Shown here piece by piece: positions 1-7,779 of a stretch of DNA of 41,223 bases. The notes beneath the pieces were generated by a model. It had not been told where the DNA came from. It saw only the letters and a program-made list of their open reading frames with translations, and did no database searches. Numbering within the stretch: position 1 is the first letter of the stretch; the number at the start of each line of letters is the position of its first letter. Origin of the DNA: Candidatus Peribacteria bacterium RIFCSPLOWO2_12_FULL_55_15 (GTDB taxonomy: Bacteria > Patescibacteriota > Gracilibacteria > Peribacterales > Peribacteraceae); NCBI GenBank assembly GCA_001789045.1, contig MFYG01000004.1, positions 1 to 41,223 of the forward strand, read 5' to 3'. The position numbers and the translations under genes were made by a program.

Positions 1-78
1 GAGTGCGAATGGAGGTTTAACTGTCGCACATCCAGAGAAATGCTCTCCTCCTTGCGGAAAATCCTCAGACTCTACTAG
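1..78 (+). CDS. C-terminal end of an unidentified protein (partial)
   Basis: Frame 1 is open from the window edge to TAG at 76-78 and encodes 25 residues rich in Arg, Leu and Ser, ending RKILRLY. It could be the tail of a gene that starts outside the window. The serine-recombinase-like start 46 nt downstream makes a recombinase tail conceivable, but no motif in this piece proves it. An open frame this short can also arise by chance. Confidence 0.25.
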   Translation, partial: ECEWRFNCRTSREMLSSLRKILRLY

Positions 79-111
79 CATTTCCTAGGCCAGCCCCCTT
101 TTCTTTTCTGT

Positions 112-117
112 TATGAT
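112..117 (+). promoter_or_regulatory. extended -10 for the recombinase remnant
   Basis: TATGAT preceded by TG one base upstream (TGTTATGAT) ends 6 nt before the ATG at 124, with no Shine-Dalgarno sequence. This is the leaderless pattern seen across the window. Confidence 0.45.
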
Positions 118-123
118 TCTCTC

Positions 124-288
124 ATGGGTAATCGCTACGTCCTCTACGCTCGGAAATCCTCGGAGAGTGAAGAGAGACAAGCTCTTTCCATCGAAACACC
201 TGCAATTGCCCGTCGTAGTCGGGATAATTGCCGTGTCGTGGATCGGCTTTTTGTTCTCAAGCCCCCGGATTACGAACCCGGAATGTAG
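124..288 (+). pseudogene. truncated serine recombinase, N-terminal remnant
   Basis: A 54-codon frame beginning MGNRYVLYARKSSESEERQ and ending at TAG 286-288. The motif YVLYARKSSESEERQALSIE is the N-terminal signature of large serine recombinases (resolvase/invertase family). There the first Ser after Y-A-R-K (S12 here) would be the nucleophile that attacks DNA. After residue 25 the resemblance is lost and the frame closes, whereas intact family members run to about 450-550 residues. The catalytic, recombinase and zinc-ribbon domains are therefore missing. The start and its -10 are intact, so the piece may still be transcribed. It overlaps the 3' end of the convergent secreted-protein gene by 19 bp. 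I read it as a decayed mobile-element or phage integrase gene; the identification rests only on the first 24 residues. Confidence 0.6.
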
Positions 289-773
289 CACACAGGAAAG
301 GCAGCAATCCCCACTACCCATTCTTGGTCTGCTCCACAATCTATGCCGCCTGGCCCCTGCTCGGTACAACACTGGGGAAGATTCATCTCCTCTATTAAGG
401 AGACATCCGTACACGATCCGGAGCGAACCTCTTCTTCAGAAACCTCTACACAATGCGGCGTAGACAAGCCACAGCTTGCAAGAACTTCCTCTTCACTGAA
501 TGGGAATCCGGCAAGCTCATTCATGCCAAGGCATTGCTGGGCTTTTGCCTCTATCTTCTCCCGCTGACTGGCATAGTTTTTGGAGTCCGGATTCATTTCA
601 AGCCAGCCAGCCAGCATATCGCTGCACGAGAGCATGCAACTCTCCACGCTTTCTGCGTCAGCGCTTTGTCTATGTTGCATATTCCTTTCAAAGCCAAAAC
701 CCTGAGCGGCCACCCCTTGTCCCAACACCACTCCCAGAGCCACGATTCCAATGGGAAGGAATGGTTTTTTCAT
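270..773 (-). CDS. secreted cysteine-rich protein, unknown function
   Basis: 167 residues from the ATG at 773. Longer in-frame starts exist up to 899, but 773 places a signal peptide at the N-terminus: two Lys after Met, a hydrophobic core PIGIVALGVVLGQG and a probable cleavage near VAAQG. The mature part contains about a dozen cysteines, in spacings such as CMLSC, CGLSTPHC and QCCTEQ, suggesting a disulfide-stabilised extracellular domain. I recognise no family. Cys-rich secreted proteins recur at the far right end of the window, so this may be part of a larger class in this genome. No clear close -10 was found for this start, so the start is less certain than others here. Confidence 0.7.
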   Translation of the reverse strand: MKKPFLPIGIVALGVVLGQGVAAQGFGFERNMQHRQSADAESVESCMLSCSDMLAGWLEMNPDSKNYASQREKIEAKAQQCLGMNELAGFPFSEEEVLASCGLSTPHCVEVSEEEVRSGSCTDVSLIEEMNLPQCCTEQGPGGIDCGADQEWVVGIAAFPVCYIPGS

Positions 774-1072
774 ACGCCTTTGTTTCCTTGGATTGAAACC
801 GACCCTTGTGAATATCATGGTTTCAAAGTGCGCCTTCCTAAGTTCTCTGTCAAGCGCATCGCAAAAGAACGACCCTCCTTCGCTCTTCCTCCGCCGCAAA
901 GGCTATGGAGGACAGGTCGAGCTTCGGATGGGCAGGCTGGAAAGTCCCACACCAGACGCTACGCGACGGTGCGGGACAAGCCGAAACGTGCGACTACTTT
1001 TGGTATTCAATAAACACTCGACAACATATATGTCATCTGTACACTGCTGCACTTTTGGCCTTGCATTCAACA
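774..1072. other. non-coding stretch with a hairpin and degenerate repeat
   Basis: I see no convincing gene on either strand. Arms 944-953 and 968-977 form a 10-bp stem with one mismatch (GTCCCaCACC / GGTGcGGGAC). The stretch at about 895-940 (CAAAGGCT, GGACAGG, GAGCTTCGGATGGGCAGGC) resembles the degenerate repeat at 28394-28486, so it is probably eroded repeat DNA. Confidence 0.4.
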
Positions 1073-1216
1073 TTACGCCACGTTCGGCTCACAACAGTGC
1101 GGCTCCCCACGTCGCTCATCGTGACACATGTATTCCTGATTGTCTTCGTCACATTGGGCATCCTGCTCTAGCGGCTCCTTACCCTGCCCTCTCCCACAGG
1201 GAGAGGGTGCATTTTT
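1073..1216 (-). other. Cys-rich open frame following the lipoprotein stop
   Basis: Downstream of the lipoprotein stop (TGA 1217-1219) the same frame stays open for 47 codons to TAA at 1073-1075. It first runs through a CCCTCTCC palindrome (1187-1207) and then encodes a tail with CDEDNQEYMCH and HCCEPNVA. It has no start codon of its own near the 5' end. It may be a remnant of a longer Cys-rich gene broken by the palindrome, a tail lost from the lipoprotein, or chance. Confidence 0.25.
1187..1207. repeat. family A palindrome (9-bp stem)
   Basis: CCCTCTCCC-ACA-GGGAGAGGG, a perfect 9-bp inverted repeat just after the lipoprotein gene. It is one of at least fifteen related copies in the window and may also act as a transcription terminator stem. 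Confidence 0.8.
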
Positions 1217-1720
1217 TCACCTCTGCCGCTTTGTTAATACTGCTCGCGCGACCACGATCCCCGATTCCGGGTTGCCGTCATCGGGTTCCCGGGTAATTGC
1301 AATAGTCGCACGATCTCGGTAATCCTCCTCCGCCATGAAGCGGAGTTGGTGTCGCGCATCACCGGATGGATTCGTTAGATGCCCCAGACTCACATCGTTT
1401 TCGCCTTCTTTCACGAGCCATGCTTCGTAGAAGAAACCATCCTCCGGTGGAGCAATATTCACCTGCATTCCGAGGATAAATGTTCCATCCTCGAAGTAAT
1501 GCGCTGTTCCTACTCCATTTGCTGGACTCCCCTCTGTTCCTTCAACTGGGCCTACGGCAAGCCATGTTTCGCGACCGTGATCAGGATCATTCACTTCTCC
1601 ACCGACAGGCATGGCTGTCACAAAGACTTCTTTTCTAATGGTTTTCTCTGCTGAATCTTTCTTCGTACAGGCTCCTAGAATAGGGAGGAAAATCATAGTA
1701 CTAATCATGAGTATTCTCAT
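1217..1720 (-). CDS. lipoprotein with RskA-like (anti-sigma-K) C-terminal domain
   Basis: 167 residues. The N-terminus MRILMISTMIFLPILGAC is a lipoprotein signal with lipobox LGAC, so the mature protein should be lipidated on Cys18 and held on the outer face of the membrane. The remainder lacks membrane segments. The stretch FYEAWLVKEGENDVSLG followed by a beta-rich part ending GIVVARAVL resembles the C-terminal domain of anti-sigma-K factors (RskA), where a YxxWLV motif precedes a short loop and LG. No N-terminal zinc or sigma-binding part is present, so an anti-sigma role is not supported; only the extracytoplasmic fold is. TATGCT at 1735-1730, preceded by TGG, lies 9 nt upstream of the ATG. 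It is divergent from the neighbouring tRNA gene. Confidence 0.7.
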   Translation of the reverse strand: MRILMISTMIFLPILGACTKKDSAEKTIRKEVFVTAMPVGGEVNDPDHGRETWLAVGPVEGTEGSPANGVGTAHYFEDGTFILGMQVNIAPPEDGFFYEAWLVKEGENDVSLGHLTNPSGDARHQLRFMAEEDYRDRATIAITREPDDGNPESGIVVARAVLTKRQR

Positions 1721-1762
1721 AGAGTCGGCAGCATACCACAGATCTTGTATGCTCCATCATAG

Positions 1763-1848
1763 GCCGAAGTGGCGAAATGGCAGACGCGCTAGCTTCAGGA
1801 GCTAGTGGGAGCAATCCCGTGGAGGTTCGAGTCCTCTCTTCGGCACCA
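1763..1848 (+). tRNA. tRNA-Leu (anticodon CAG)
   Basis: 86 nt with the 3' CCA encoded. The acceptor stem GCCGAAG/CTTCGGC pairs fully, the anticodon stem CTAGC/GCTAG frames the loop TTCAGGA, giving anticodon CAG (Leu, CUG). A long class II variable arm and a T-loop GTTCGAGTC are present. All are as expected for tRNA-Leu. Confidence 0.95.
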
Positions 1849-1992
1849 TCCGGCTTCGTCCTGCTGCGCTACGCAGCCGAGACTACGCCGCGATTGTTAC
1901 CTCGATAAACCGGATGCCGCGGCGGAGCTCGCAAGCGAAGCCTGGCAAAATAGCAGCAACTCATGGAGATTGAGATATGCTGAGCCACCCCC
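1849..1992. other. intergenic, inverted arms only
   Basis: Between the tRNA and the groES promoter. CATCCGG (1847-1853) recurs as CCGGATG near 1910 and could pair across a roughly 55-nt loop. No gene is supported. Confidence 0.3.
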
Positions 1993-2032
1993 TTGACAGC
2001 CCTATTTATCACTCTAGAATGCCGTTTGATAA
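1993..2032 (+). promoter_or_regulatory. groESL promoter with degenerate CIRCE operator
   Basis: TTGACA (1993-1998), a 16-nt spacer and TAGAAT (2015-2020) form a near-consensus promoter. Overlapping it, TTATCACTC (2006-2014), nine bases, then GTTTGATAA (2024-2032) matches the layout of the HrcA operator CIRCE (TTAGCACTC-N9-GAGTGCTAA) with one mismatch in the left arm and three in the right. HrcA bound here would cover the -10 and the start site, giving heat-shock repression. No hrcA gene is in the window. Confidence 0.7.
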
Positions 2033-2052
2033 TTGTTTCCAAATTTTCTTTT

Positions 2053-2382
2053 ATGTCTCAGCTTCCGCAACTCACTGTTACGCTCGATCCCATCGGGGAT
2101 CGTGTTGTTGTCCTCCCACTGGAGGCAGAGCAGGTTACAGCCTCAGGCATTGTCATTCCCGATACTGCCCGCGGAGAGAAGCCTCAGGAAGGCCTTGTTC
2201 TGTCTATTGGGAAAGGTGGTGTTGGAAAAGATTGTGCAGACCCCGGTCAATTCCTTAAAGTCGGCGACAAGGTGCTCTTCGGGAAGTACGCCGGCGATGA
2301 TGTGAAACTCAAAGATAAGAACGGTAAAGATGTCGAGGTCAAAGTTCTGCACCTCGACTCCGTTCTCGCCATTGTGAAGTAA
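2053..2382 (+). CDS. groES: co-chaperonin GroES
   Basis: 109 residues, slightly longer than the usual 95-100. It forms the heptameric lid of the GroEL chamber in the cytoplasm. Typical features are the opening LDPIGDRVVVLPLEAEQ, the mobile-loop region TASGIVIPDTARGEKPQEG, which contacts GroEL, and the closing LDSVLAIVK. The start at 2053 is chosen because homology begins right after it; an upstream in-frame ATG-like extension would lie in the promoter. Transcription from the promoter above would give a leader of about 25 nt without a Shine-Dalgarno sequence. groEL follows after 27 bp, forming the standard groESL operon. Confidence 0.96.
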   Translation: MSQLPQLTVTLDPIGDRVVVLPLEAEQVTASGIVIPDTARGEKPQEGLVLSIGKGGVGKDCADPGQFLKVGDKVLFGKYAGDDVKLKDKNGKDVEVKVLHLDSVLAIVK

Positions 2383-2409
2383 TTTCCCTATCCCCTACCC
2401 CTTACGATT

Positions 2410-4050
2410 ATGCCAGCAAAGCAACTTCTCTTCGGTTCCGATGCCCGGTCCAAGGTCTTCCGTGGAGTAACCAAGCTCACGGAAGCTGTCCGAGCGACGC
2501 TCGGCCCCAAAGGCCGCAATGTCATTATTGAGAAAAAATACGGTGGTCCCGTTGTGACAAAAGACGGTGTGTCTGTTGCAAAAGAAATCGAGCTGGAAGA
2601 CACATTCGAGAACATGGGTGCACAGCTCGTGAAACAGGCTGCAGAGAGAACGAATGACGCCGCCGGTGATGGAACAACGACAGCCACTGTCCTTGCTCAT
2701 GCCATGATGGAGGAAGGAATCCGACACCTTAGTGCAGGTTCAAATGCCATTGGTATCAAAAATGGCATGATGAAGGCTGTGAAGGCCGTTACTGATCATC
2801 TGGAGAAGCAGAAAATGATCGTCAGCAAAAAAGAGGAGTACGCGGCTGTTGCCTCGATTTCCGCCCAAGATGATGGCATTGGCAAAACGATTGCCGAAGT
2901 CATTGAAAAGGTAGGGAAGGAGGGTGTCGTGACTGTCGATAAAGGGGAGACCCTTGGCATTGAGCAAGAATATGTCGAAGGGATGCAGTTCGATCAGGGA
3001 TACATTTCTCCGTACTTCGTGACAGATACCGGCCGTATGGAAGCGGTATTTGAGAAGCCATACCTTCTGATTACCGATAAGAAAATCGGTTCTATCCAGG
3101 AAATCCTTCCTCTCCTTGAGGGTCTCGTTCAAAAGGGGCGCAAGGACATTGTTATCATTGCAGAGAACGTGGAAGGAGAGGCTCTTGCGACCCTTGTTGT
3201 GAACAAGATCCGCGGAACATTCTCCGCTGTGGCCGTTAAAGCACCAGCCTTCGGAGATCGACGGAAGGACATCCTCAAGGATATTGCGGCTCTTACTGGA
3301 GGCCGTGTCATTTCGGAGGAGGTTGGCCTGAAGCTCGAGAATGCAACGGTTGATGATCTCGGCACAGCGCGAAAAGTCGTCGTGACCAAGGACACGTGTA
3401 CCATTGTGGACGGAGGCGGTCAGAAGGAGGAAATCGAGGCGCGCGTGAACCAGATTAAAGCAAATCTTGAGACAACGAAATCAGAGTTTGACCGCGAAAA
3501 GCTCCAGGAACGCCTGGCGAAGCTCAGTGGTGGTGTTGCCATTATTAAAGTGGGTGCCGCAACGGAAGTGGAGCAAAAGGAGAAGCAGCATCGCGTGGAA
3601 GACGCCCTCTCCGCAACGCGCGCCGCAGGAGAAGAAGGCATTGTGCCCGGTGGTGGAACTGCCTACATCCGAGCGCTTGAGGCATTGGAAACGCTTCATG
3701 GGGATACCGAGGATGAGCGGATTGGGATTGAAGTTGTGAAGATTGCCCTTTCTGCCCCCACAGAACACATTGCGAATAATGCTGGAGTCGTTGGGAAGGT
3801 CGTTGTAGAAAAAGTACAGAATACTTGCAAGGGGAATGAAGGTTACAACGCGCTCACTGGTGTCTACGAAGACCTGGTTAAAGCCATGGTCATCGATCCG
3901 AAAAAGGTCACGCGCTCGGCCCTCGAAAATGCCGCCTCGGTCGCCGCGATGTTCCTCACGCTCGAAGTTGCCGTGACGGAAATCCCGAAGAAGGAATCCG
4001 CTATGCCCCACATGCCGGGAGGCGGGGGAATGGGCGGAGAGGATTTCTAG
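2410..4050 (+). CDS. groEL: chaperonin GroEL
   Basis: 546 residues, the usual length. It assembles into the double-ring ATP-driven folding chamber. Signatures seen are [26 protein letters not shown] near residue 35, the nucleotide-binding [15 protein letters not shown] near 85, the apical-domain stretch [12 protein letters not shown] near 200 and [15 protein letters not shown] near 405. The C-terminus [15 protein letters not shown] is a shortened version of the Gly/Met-rich tail found in most GroELs. It is the second gene of the groESL operon, with no ribosome-binding site visible in the pyrimidine-rich 27-bp gap (CCTACCCCTTACGATT). A family A palindrome and a strong terminator follow directly. 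Confidence 0.97.
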   Translation: MPAKQLLFGSDARSKVFRGVTKLTEAVRATLGPKGRNVIIEKKYGGPVVTKDGVSVAKEIELEDTFENMGAQLVKQAAERTNDAAGDGTTTATVLAHAMMEEGIRHLSAGSNAIGIKNGMMKAVKAVTDHLEKQKMIVSKKEEYAAVASISAQDDGIGKTIAEVIEKVGKEGVVTVDKGETLGIEQEYVEGMQFDQGYISPYFVTDTGRMEAVFEKPYLLITDKKIGSIQEILPLLEGLVQKGRKDIVIIAENVEGEALATLVVNKIRGTFSAVAVKAPAFGDRRKDILKDIAALTGGRVISEEVGLKLENATVDDLGTARKVVVTKDTCTIVDGGGQKEEIEARVNQIKANLETTKSEFDREKLQERLAKLSGGVAIIKVGAATEVEQKEKQHRVEDALSATRAAGEEGIVPGGGTAYIRALEALETLHGDTEDERIGIEVVKIALSAPTEHIANNAGVVGKVVVEKVQNTCKGNEGYNALTGVYEDLVKAMVIDPKKVTRSALENAASVAAMFLTLEVAVTEIPKKESAMPHMPGGGGMGGEDF

Positions 4051-4080
4051 CAATCCTCCTCTCCCATAGGGAGAGGATTG
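4051..4080. repeat. family A palindrome after groEL
   Basis: CAATCCTcctCTCCC-ATA-GGGAGAGGATTG: an inverted repeat with one 3-nt bulge, starting one base after the groEL stop codon. Confidence 0.75.
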
Positions 4081-4102
4081 AGGAGAGGGGGAAAACTACC
4101 GT

Positions 4103-4135
4103 AAATCCTGTCGTTCGAGAGAACGCAGGATTTTT
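4103..4135 (+). terminator. Rho-independent terminator of groESL
   Basis: The stem AAATCCTG-t-CGTTC / GAACG-CAGGATTT (13 bp with a single bulged T) closes on a GAGA tetraloop and is followed by a T5 run. The A-rich 5' side means it could also serve the convergent clp gene. Confidence 0.85.
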
Positions 4136-4206
4136 CAAATGAGTCCCTGAAGTTCGCTCACAATGCCTGGTTTTTGCCAATCATCCTCCCTGGGGAGGGA
4201 AAACGC

Positions 4207-6633
4207 TTACAGCTCCAAATCCGCCTTCCGTACTGTAATCGTCTCCCCGCGATGGACGGTATTCTTCAGGAGGTAATTGGCAAGGTAAGTTTCCAATTTC
4301 TCCATGATGACTCGCCGCATTTCCCGAGCGCCGAATTCGATGCTGTAGCCTTTCTCCGCAAGTGCCGCTACTCCCTCTTCTTCCAGAACGATGTTGATCC
4401 CCTTCTTCTCACTGAAGTCTCGGATAAACCCATCGAGCATGAGGATGGCAAGCTGCAAGGCCTGCTCTCGCGTCAGAGGGAAGTAGAGAATGATATCATC
4501 GAAACGGTTCATGAACTCCGGCGAGAAGAGCTTCTGCTTGAGAATTTCATCGATGAGTTGCTGTCGAAATTGAGGATGTTGCTCCGGCGCATTCTCCTGT
4601 GCCTTGAAGAAATCGCGGATGAAAAGCGCTCCGGCATTCGATGTGGCAATGATAATCGTATTACGAAAATCCGTCTTCACGCCCAAGCCATCCATTAGCT
4701 GTCCTTCATCAAGAATCTGCAGAAAGAGATTGAGTACTTTGGGATGCGCTTTCTCGATCTCATCGAGGAGAACGAGTGAGAACGGCTGATCCTGGATTTT
4801 CTTCGTGAGGAATCCTTCCGCATGCTGTTTACCCGGGTCGGGGGAACCGATGATCTCATAGACTGATTCTTCTGTCACAAATTCATTCATATCAATACGC
4901 ACGATGCGATCGACGGAGCCAAAATATATTTCTGCCAGTACCTTCGCGGTTTCTGTCTTTCCCACGCCTGTCGGTCCAAGGAACAGGAATGTTCCAATGG
5001 GGCGCTTTCGCACACCGACGTCAAGCCGTCCTCGCTTCAGCGCATTGGCCAGAGCGTGAATGGCCTCCTCCTGACCGACAATTTTTCCTTTTAAGGCATC
5101 CTCAAGCTCGAGGAGCTTCTCTCGCTCCCCCTCCGTCACCTTCTGCACGTTCATATGCGCCTTGAGTGAGATCACTTCACGAACGTGCTGCTCCGTTATG
5201 CACTTCTCGCCTTGGCGGACCGCCGCAAGGATCGCATCTTCCAATACCTCCACTGCCTTCCCGGGGAACGCCCCCTTACCGATGTAACGCTGCGAAAGTT
5301 CCACGATGGTCTTGAAGGCTTTGTAGGTGACAGCGACCCCCTTGCGCTCGATGGAGAAATACTGCTCCATGAGGACACTCATGGTCTCCTCTTCTGTTGC
5401 CTCTTCTACGGCGATCTTCTCGAAGAGACTGTCAACAGTGGGTTCCGCTTTGATGATGGTGTGATAGTCCTGTGCATCGACAATGCCGAGGACATTGACG
5501 TTCTTCGCCTGAAGAAACTGCACTACCACTGCTTTGAGATTCGCATTCGCCGCTCGAAATAACGCCCCAACATCGGGAAGAACGAGAATGAAGTGCCCCG
5601 CCCTCTGTGCGTGGGCAAGGGCATTGAGAAGGAAAGCGTCGGGGTTTGTCGTTCCCGATAGGAGGAGTTCTGTGCGGAGCCAGAGCACCCTTGTGAAGGG
5701 AATGTTATTCCTCCGCTCATCCTGGCGGAGCTTCCGCGCAAAGTTCTCGACGAGCGTGCGCTTCCCCGCCCCCACCTTCCCTAATACAAGGATATTGTGC
5801 TGCGTGGATCGGTAGATCACCCGCTGTATGGTTTCGATCTCCGGAGTATTGAGAACGACAATGGGCGTTCTCCTCGACCGCAGATGTTCCGAAATATCCG
5901 TTGTGATCCTATCGAGATCGTGCGTGTATCCCATAACCCACGATCGTCCGATGGTCCCCACTGCACGGACGAGACTCTGCGGACTGAGAGAGTGGGGTTT
6001 GTGGATCGTACGATTGTGGAATACTTCCCAGTGCACCGTGTTTTCGAGATCTTTCATGGCAATATCGGCCCGATCGAGGAGAGCCTGAAGGAGTGGCTCC
6101 TTGCGGAAGAGGAGCAGGAAGACGATATTGGCATCCACACGTTCCTCACCGAATGCGCTAGCCTCGATAACGGCCTCCTGCATCCAGAGAATGAGATCAA
6201 ACGGCTCCTGTGAGCTTTGGTGTTGCTGGAGAATTTCCGCGGCATTCAGCCCTATTTCTTGGAGAATGAACCGTGCGCGTTCGGAGCGCAGAGATGCCAC
6301 GAGGAATTGGTGAGCACTAGGATTCCGTCGATGCCGCAATGCGCGCACCATGCATACGGAGAGCATGCCGGCGAGATTGGTGCGATTGAATGGCGTGGCA
6401 CTGTCATTCTCGAATTTCGTCTTCAGGAAGTTGTGGATAATGCAGAGGAACGATACGAGGAGCACGACAGAGACTCCCAATGGATCCATGTCCCCACGCT
6501 CCATAAAATGACGCACAGGCTTCCAGAGAAGCGCCAAAAAGACCACCCAGCCCACGGGCCCCTCTATGAGGCGCCGGAGCGAGAGTCCGATGTACTGTTT
6601 TGTTGCCGTGAGATGAAAGGAGGCGACGGCCAT
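4207..6633 (-). CDS. membrane-anchored Clp/Hsp100-like AAA+ ATPase
   Basis: 808 residues from the ATG at 6633; upstream in-frame codons belong to the preceding gene. Two hydrophobic segments (about 27-40 and 51-70) anchor it in the membrane. Residues 90-210 are helical and loosely like a Clp N-domain. The first AAA+ module has a Walker A GKVGAGKR (285-292) but its Walker B reads ILVLPDVG (349-356), lacking the catalytic Glu. The second is intact: GPTGVGKT (553-560), LVLLDE (620-625), sensor TSNAGA (665-670) and GAREMRR near the end. The usual GYVG pore loop is replaced by GSPDPGKQHAEG, and I see no LGF/IGF loop for ClpP. It resembles ClpB/ClpC in the C-terminal half, but is unlikely to be a classical ClpP partner. 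TAATG overlap with the upstream membrane-protein gene implies coupled translation. Confidence 0.85.
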   Translation of the reverse strand: MAVASFHLTATKQYIGLSLRRLIEGPVGWVVFLALLWKPVRHFMERGDMDPLGVSVVLLVSFLCIIHNFLKTKFENDSATPFNRTNLAGMLSVCMVRALRHRRNPSAHQFLVASLRSERARFILQEIGLNAAEILQQHQSSQEPFDLILWMQEAVIEASAFGEERVDANIVFLLLFRKEPLLQALLDRADIAMKDLENTVHWEVFHNRTIHKPHSLSPQSLVRAVGTIGRSWVMGYTHDLDRITTDISEHLRSRRTPIVVLNTPEIETIQRVIYRSTQHNILVLGKVGAGKRTLVENFARKLRQDERRNNIPFTRVLWLRTELLLSGTTNPDAFLLNALAHAQRAGHFILVLPDVGALFRAANANLKAVVVQFLQAKNVNVLGIVDAQDYHTIIKAEPTVDSLFEKIAVEEATEEETMSVLMEQYFSIERKGVAVTYKAFKTIVELSQRYIGKGAFPGKAVEVLEDAILAAVRQGEKCITEQHVREVISLKAHMNVQKVTEGEREKLLELEDALKGKIVGQEEAIHALANALKRGRLDVGVRKRPIGTFLFLGPTGVGKTETAKVLAEIYFGSVDRIVRIDMNEFVTEESVYEIIGSPDPGKQHAEGFLTKKIQDQPFSLVLLDEIEKAHPKVLNLFLQILDEGQLMDGLGVKTDFRNTIIIATSNAGALFIRDFFKAQENAPEQHPQFRQQLIDEILKQKLFSPEFMNRFDDIILYFPLTREQALQLAILMLDGFIRDFSEKKGINIVLEEEGVAALAEKGYSIEFGAREMRRVIMEKLETYLANYLLKNTVHRGETITVRKADLEL

Positions 6634-7052
6634 TAGGGGAGAAAGGTCTGGAAGAGGAAACGCATGCCGAAGTACACGCCGATCGGATACGCAATCCAGG
6701 CAACGATGGCGATGATGAAGAGTGTCAGACACAGCAATTGGACGCTGATCCCGAGAAGAATTGCTAAAATGCGGAAGATACCACCGATCACTCTGGAAAA
6801 TGTATTCAGGCAGAATGTCCCAAAGATTTGGTCAATATGGATTCCCTTCTTGGTGGAATACTCTTCGGAAATGCCTTTCCAAATGGAAAAGAGGGTTCGT
6901 AAGAGAAAACGGAAAGAAAAAATCTCCCCAAGCGCCAGCGCATAGGCCGCGTACATTCGAACAATGCCCGCTGGCATCTCCCAGACATACCACAGGATGA
7001 ACATCCCAAGGACGCGGAGGAGAAGGAGAGGATGAAAAATGAGGGAGAACAT
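6633..7052 (-). CDS. small membrane protein paired with the Clp-like ATPase
   Basis: 139 residues with hydrophobic segments at about 4-24, 30-50 and two close together near 90-130 (IFRILAILLGISVQLLCLTLF, then AWIAYPIGVYFG). The middle part, FSIWKGISEEYSTKKGIHIDQ, is soluble. I recognise no named family. Its stop codon overlaps the start of the Clp-like gene (TAATG), so the two are one operon and probably one membrane complex. An extended -10 (TGGTATAAT) lies 20 nt upstream. Confidence 0.75.
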   Translation of the reverse strand: MFSLIFHPLLLLRVLGMFILWYVWEMPAGIVRMYAAYALALGEIFSFRFLLRTLFSIWKGISEEYSTKKGIHIDQIFGTFCLNTFSRVIGGIFRILAILLGISVQLLCLTLFIIAIVAWIAYPIGVYFGMRFLFQTFLP

Positions 7053-7072
7053 TGATGTGTCTGTAACAGGGA

Positions 7073-7078
7073 ATTATA
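7073..7078 (-). promoter_or_regulatory. extended -10 for the membrane-protein/Clp-like operon
   Basis: On the minus strand TGGTATAAT is an extended -10 element. The predicted start near 7066 leaves a leader of about 14 nt. No -35 is visible. Confidence 0.6.
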
Positions 7079-7089
7079 CCATACTTTCC

Positions 7090-7145
7090 TCTCATCGCGG
7101 GAGGGGGCCAGCCTTTGCCAAGGCTACGGCCGGCAGGTAGGGTGA
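7090..7145. repeat. family A repeat, degenerate
   Basis: Contains GGGAGGGGGCC, then the internal block TTTGCCAAGGCTACGGCCGG with CAGGTAGGGTGAG. The block recurs in purD at about 11690-11720. It fills the divergent gap before tmk. Confidence 0.6.
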
Positions 7146-7155
7146 GTGGCGTTGC

Positions 7156-7779
7156 ATGGGAAAACACGGTATCTTCATCGTCCTTGAAGGACCCGATGGC
7201 AGCGGAACAACGTTTCACAGTTCCGTGCTCACTGCCAGCTTGCAAAAGAATGGATATGATGTTTTACATACCGCGGAGCCAACGGACTGCCCCATCGGCA
7301 GAGAAATCCGACGGCATATCACCGGGCATCTTCCCCTTCCCCCCACCTCTCTCCAACTGCTCTTCACCGCCGACCGTTCTCTGCATTGTGCGGAAACGCT
7401 TGAGCCGGCTCTCCAGACAGGGAAGATGGTCATTTGTGATCGGTATATTCCCTCGACTCTTGCGTACGGAGAAGCGGCGGGAGTCGACTCTCTCTGGCTC
7501 CGCGAATTGAACAAAAATTTTATACAACCAGACGCGACGTTGTACCTTTTACCTCCATTGTCCGTTTGTCTCCAGCGCCTTTCCCAGAGACAAACACGGG
7601 ATGCCCTTGAATCTTCTTCTTTTCAGGAGCGTGTTCACCGCGTCTATCAAAAACTCCTCACAGAAGATCCCTATGGACAGGTTATCGATACATCAGGCTC
7701 AAAAGACGACGTTATGCCGCTGGTTTTTGCGGCTGTACAGAAGGTTCTTCAGGAGAGGACCGTTCCGATGTCAGCATAG
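7156..7779 (+). CDS. tmk: dTMP kinase (thymidylate kinase)
   Basis: 207 residues, normal length. It phosphorylates dTMP to dTDP with ATP, an essential step toward dTTP. The P-loop reads GPDGSGTT (12-19): the usual Lys of GxxGxGK[ST] is Thr. ICDRYIPSTLAYG near residue 93 is the DR(Y/H) motif that binds dTMP, and RLSQRQTRD is the LID region. Related enzymes with Ser or Thr in place of the P-loop Lys occur in archaea and CPR bacteria, as far as I know, so the substitution need not mean loss of activity. TAGGGT at 7138-7143, inside the repeat, is the nearest -10-like hexamer. The 3' end overlaps the convergent coiled-coil gene by 68 bp. Confidence 0.9.
   Translation: MGKHGIFIVLEGPDGSGTTFHSSVLTASLQKNGYDVLHTAEPTDCPIGREIRRHITGHLPLPPTSLQLLFTADRSLHCAETLEPALQTGKMVICDRYIPSTLAYGEAAGVDSLWLRELNKNFIQPDATLYLLPPLSVCLQRLSQRQTRDALESSSFQERVHRVYQKLLTEDPYGQVIDTSGSKDDVMPLVFAAVQKVLQERTVPMSA

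Noticed and set aside
1805-1996. Small plus-strand open frame over tRNA-Leu
   Set aside because: Begins inside the tRNA and continues through intergenic inverted arms; no homology.
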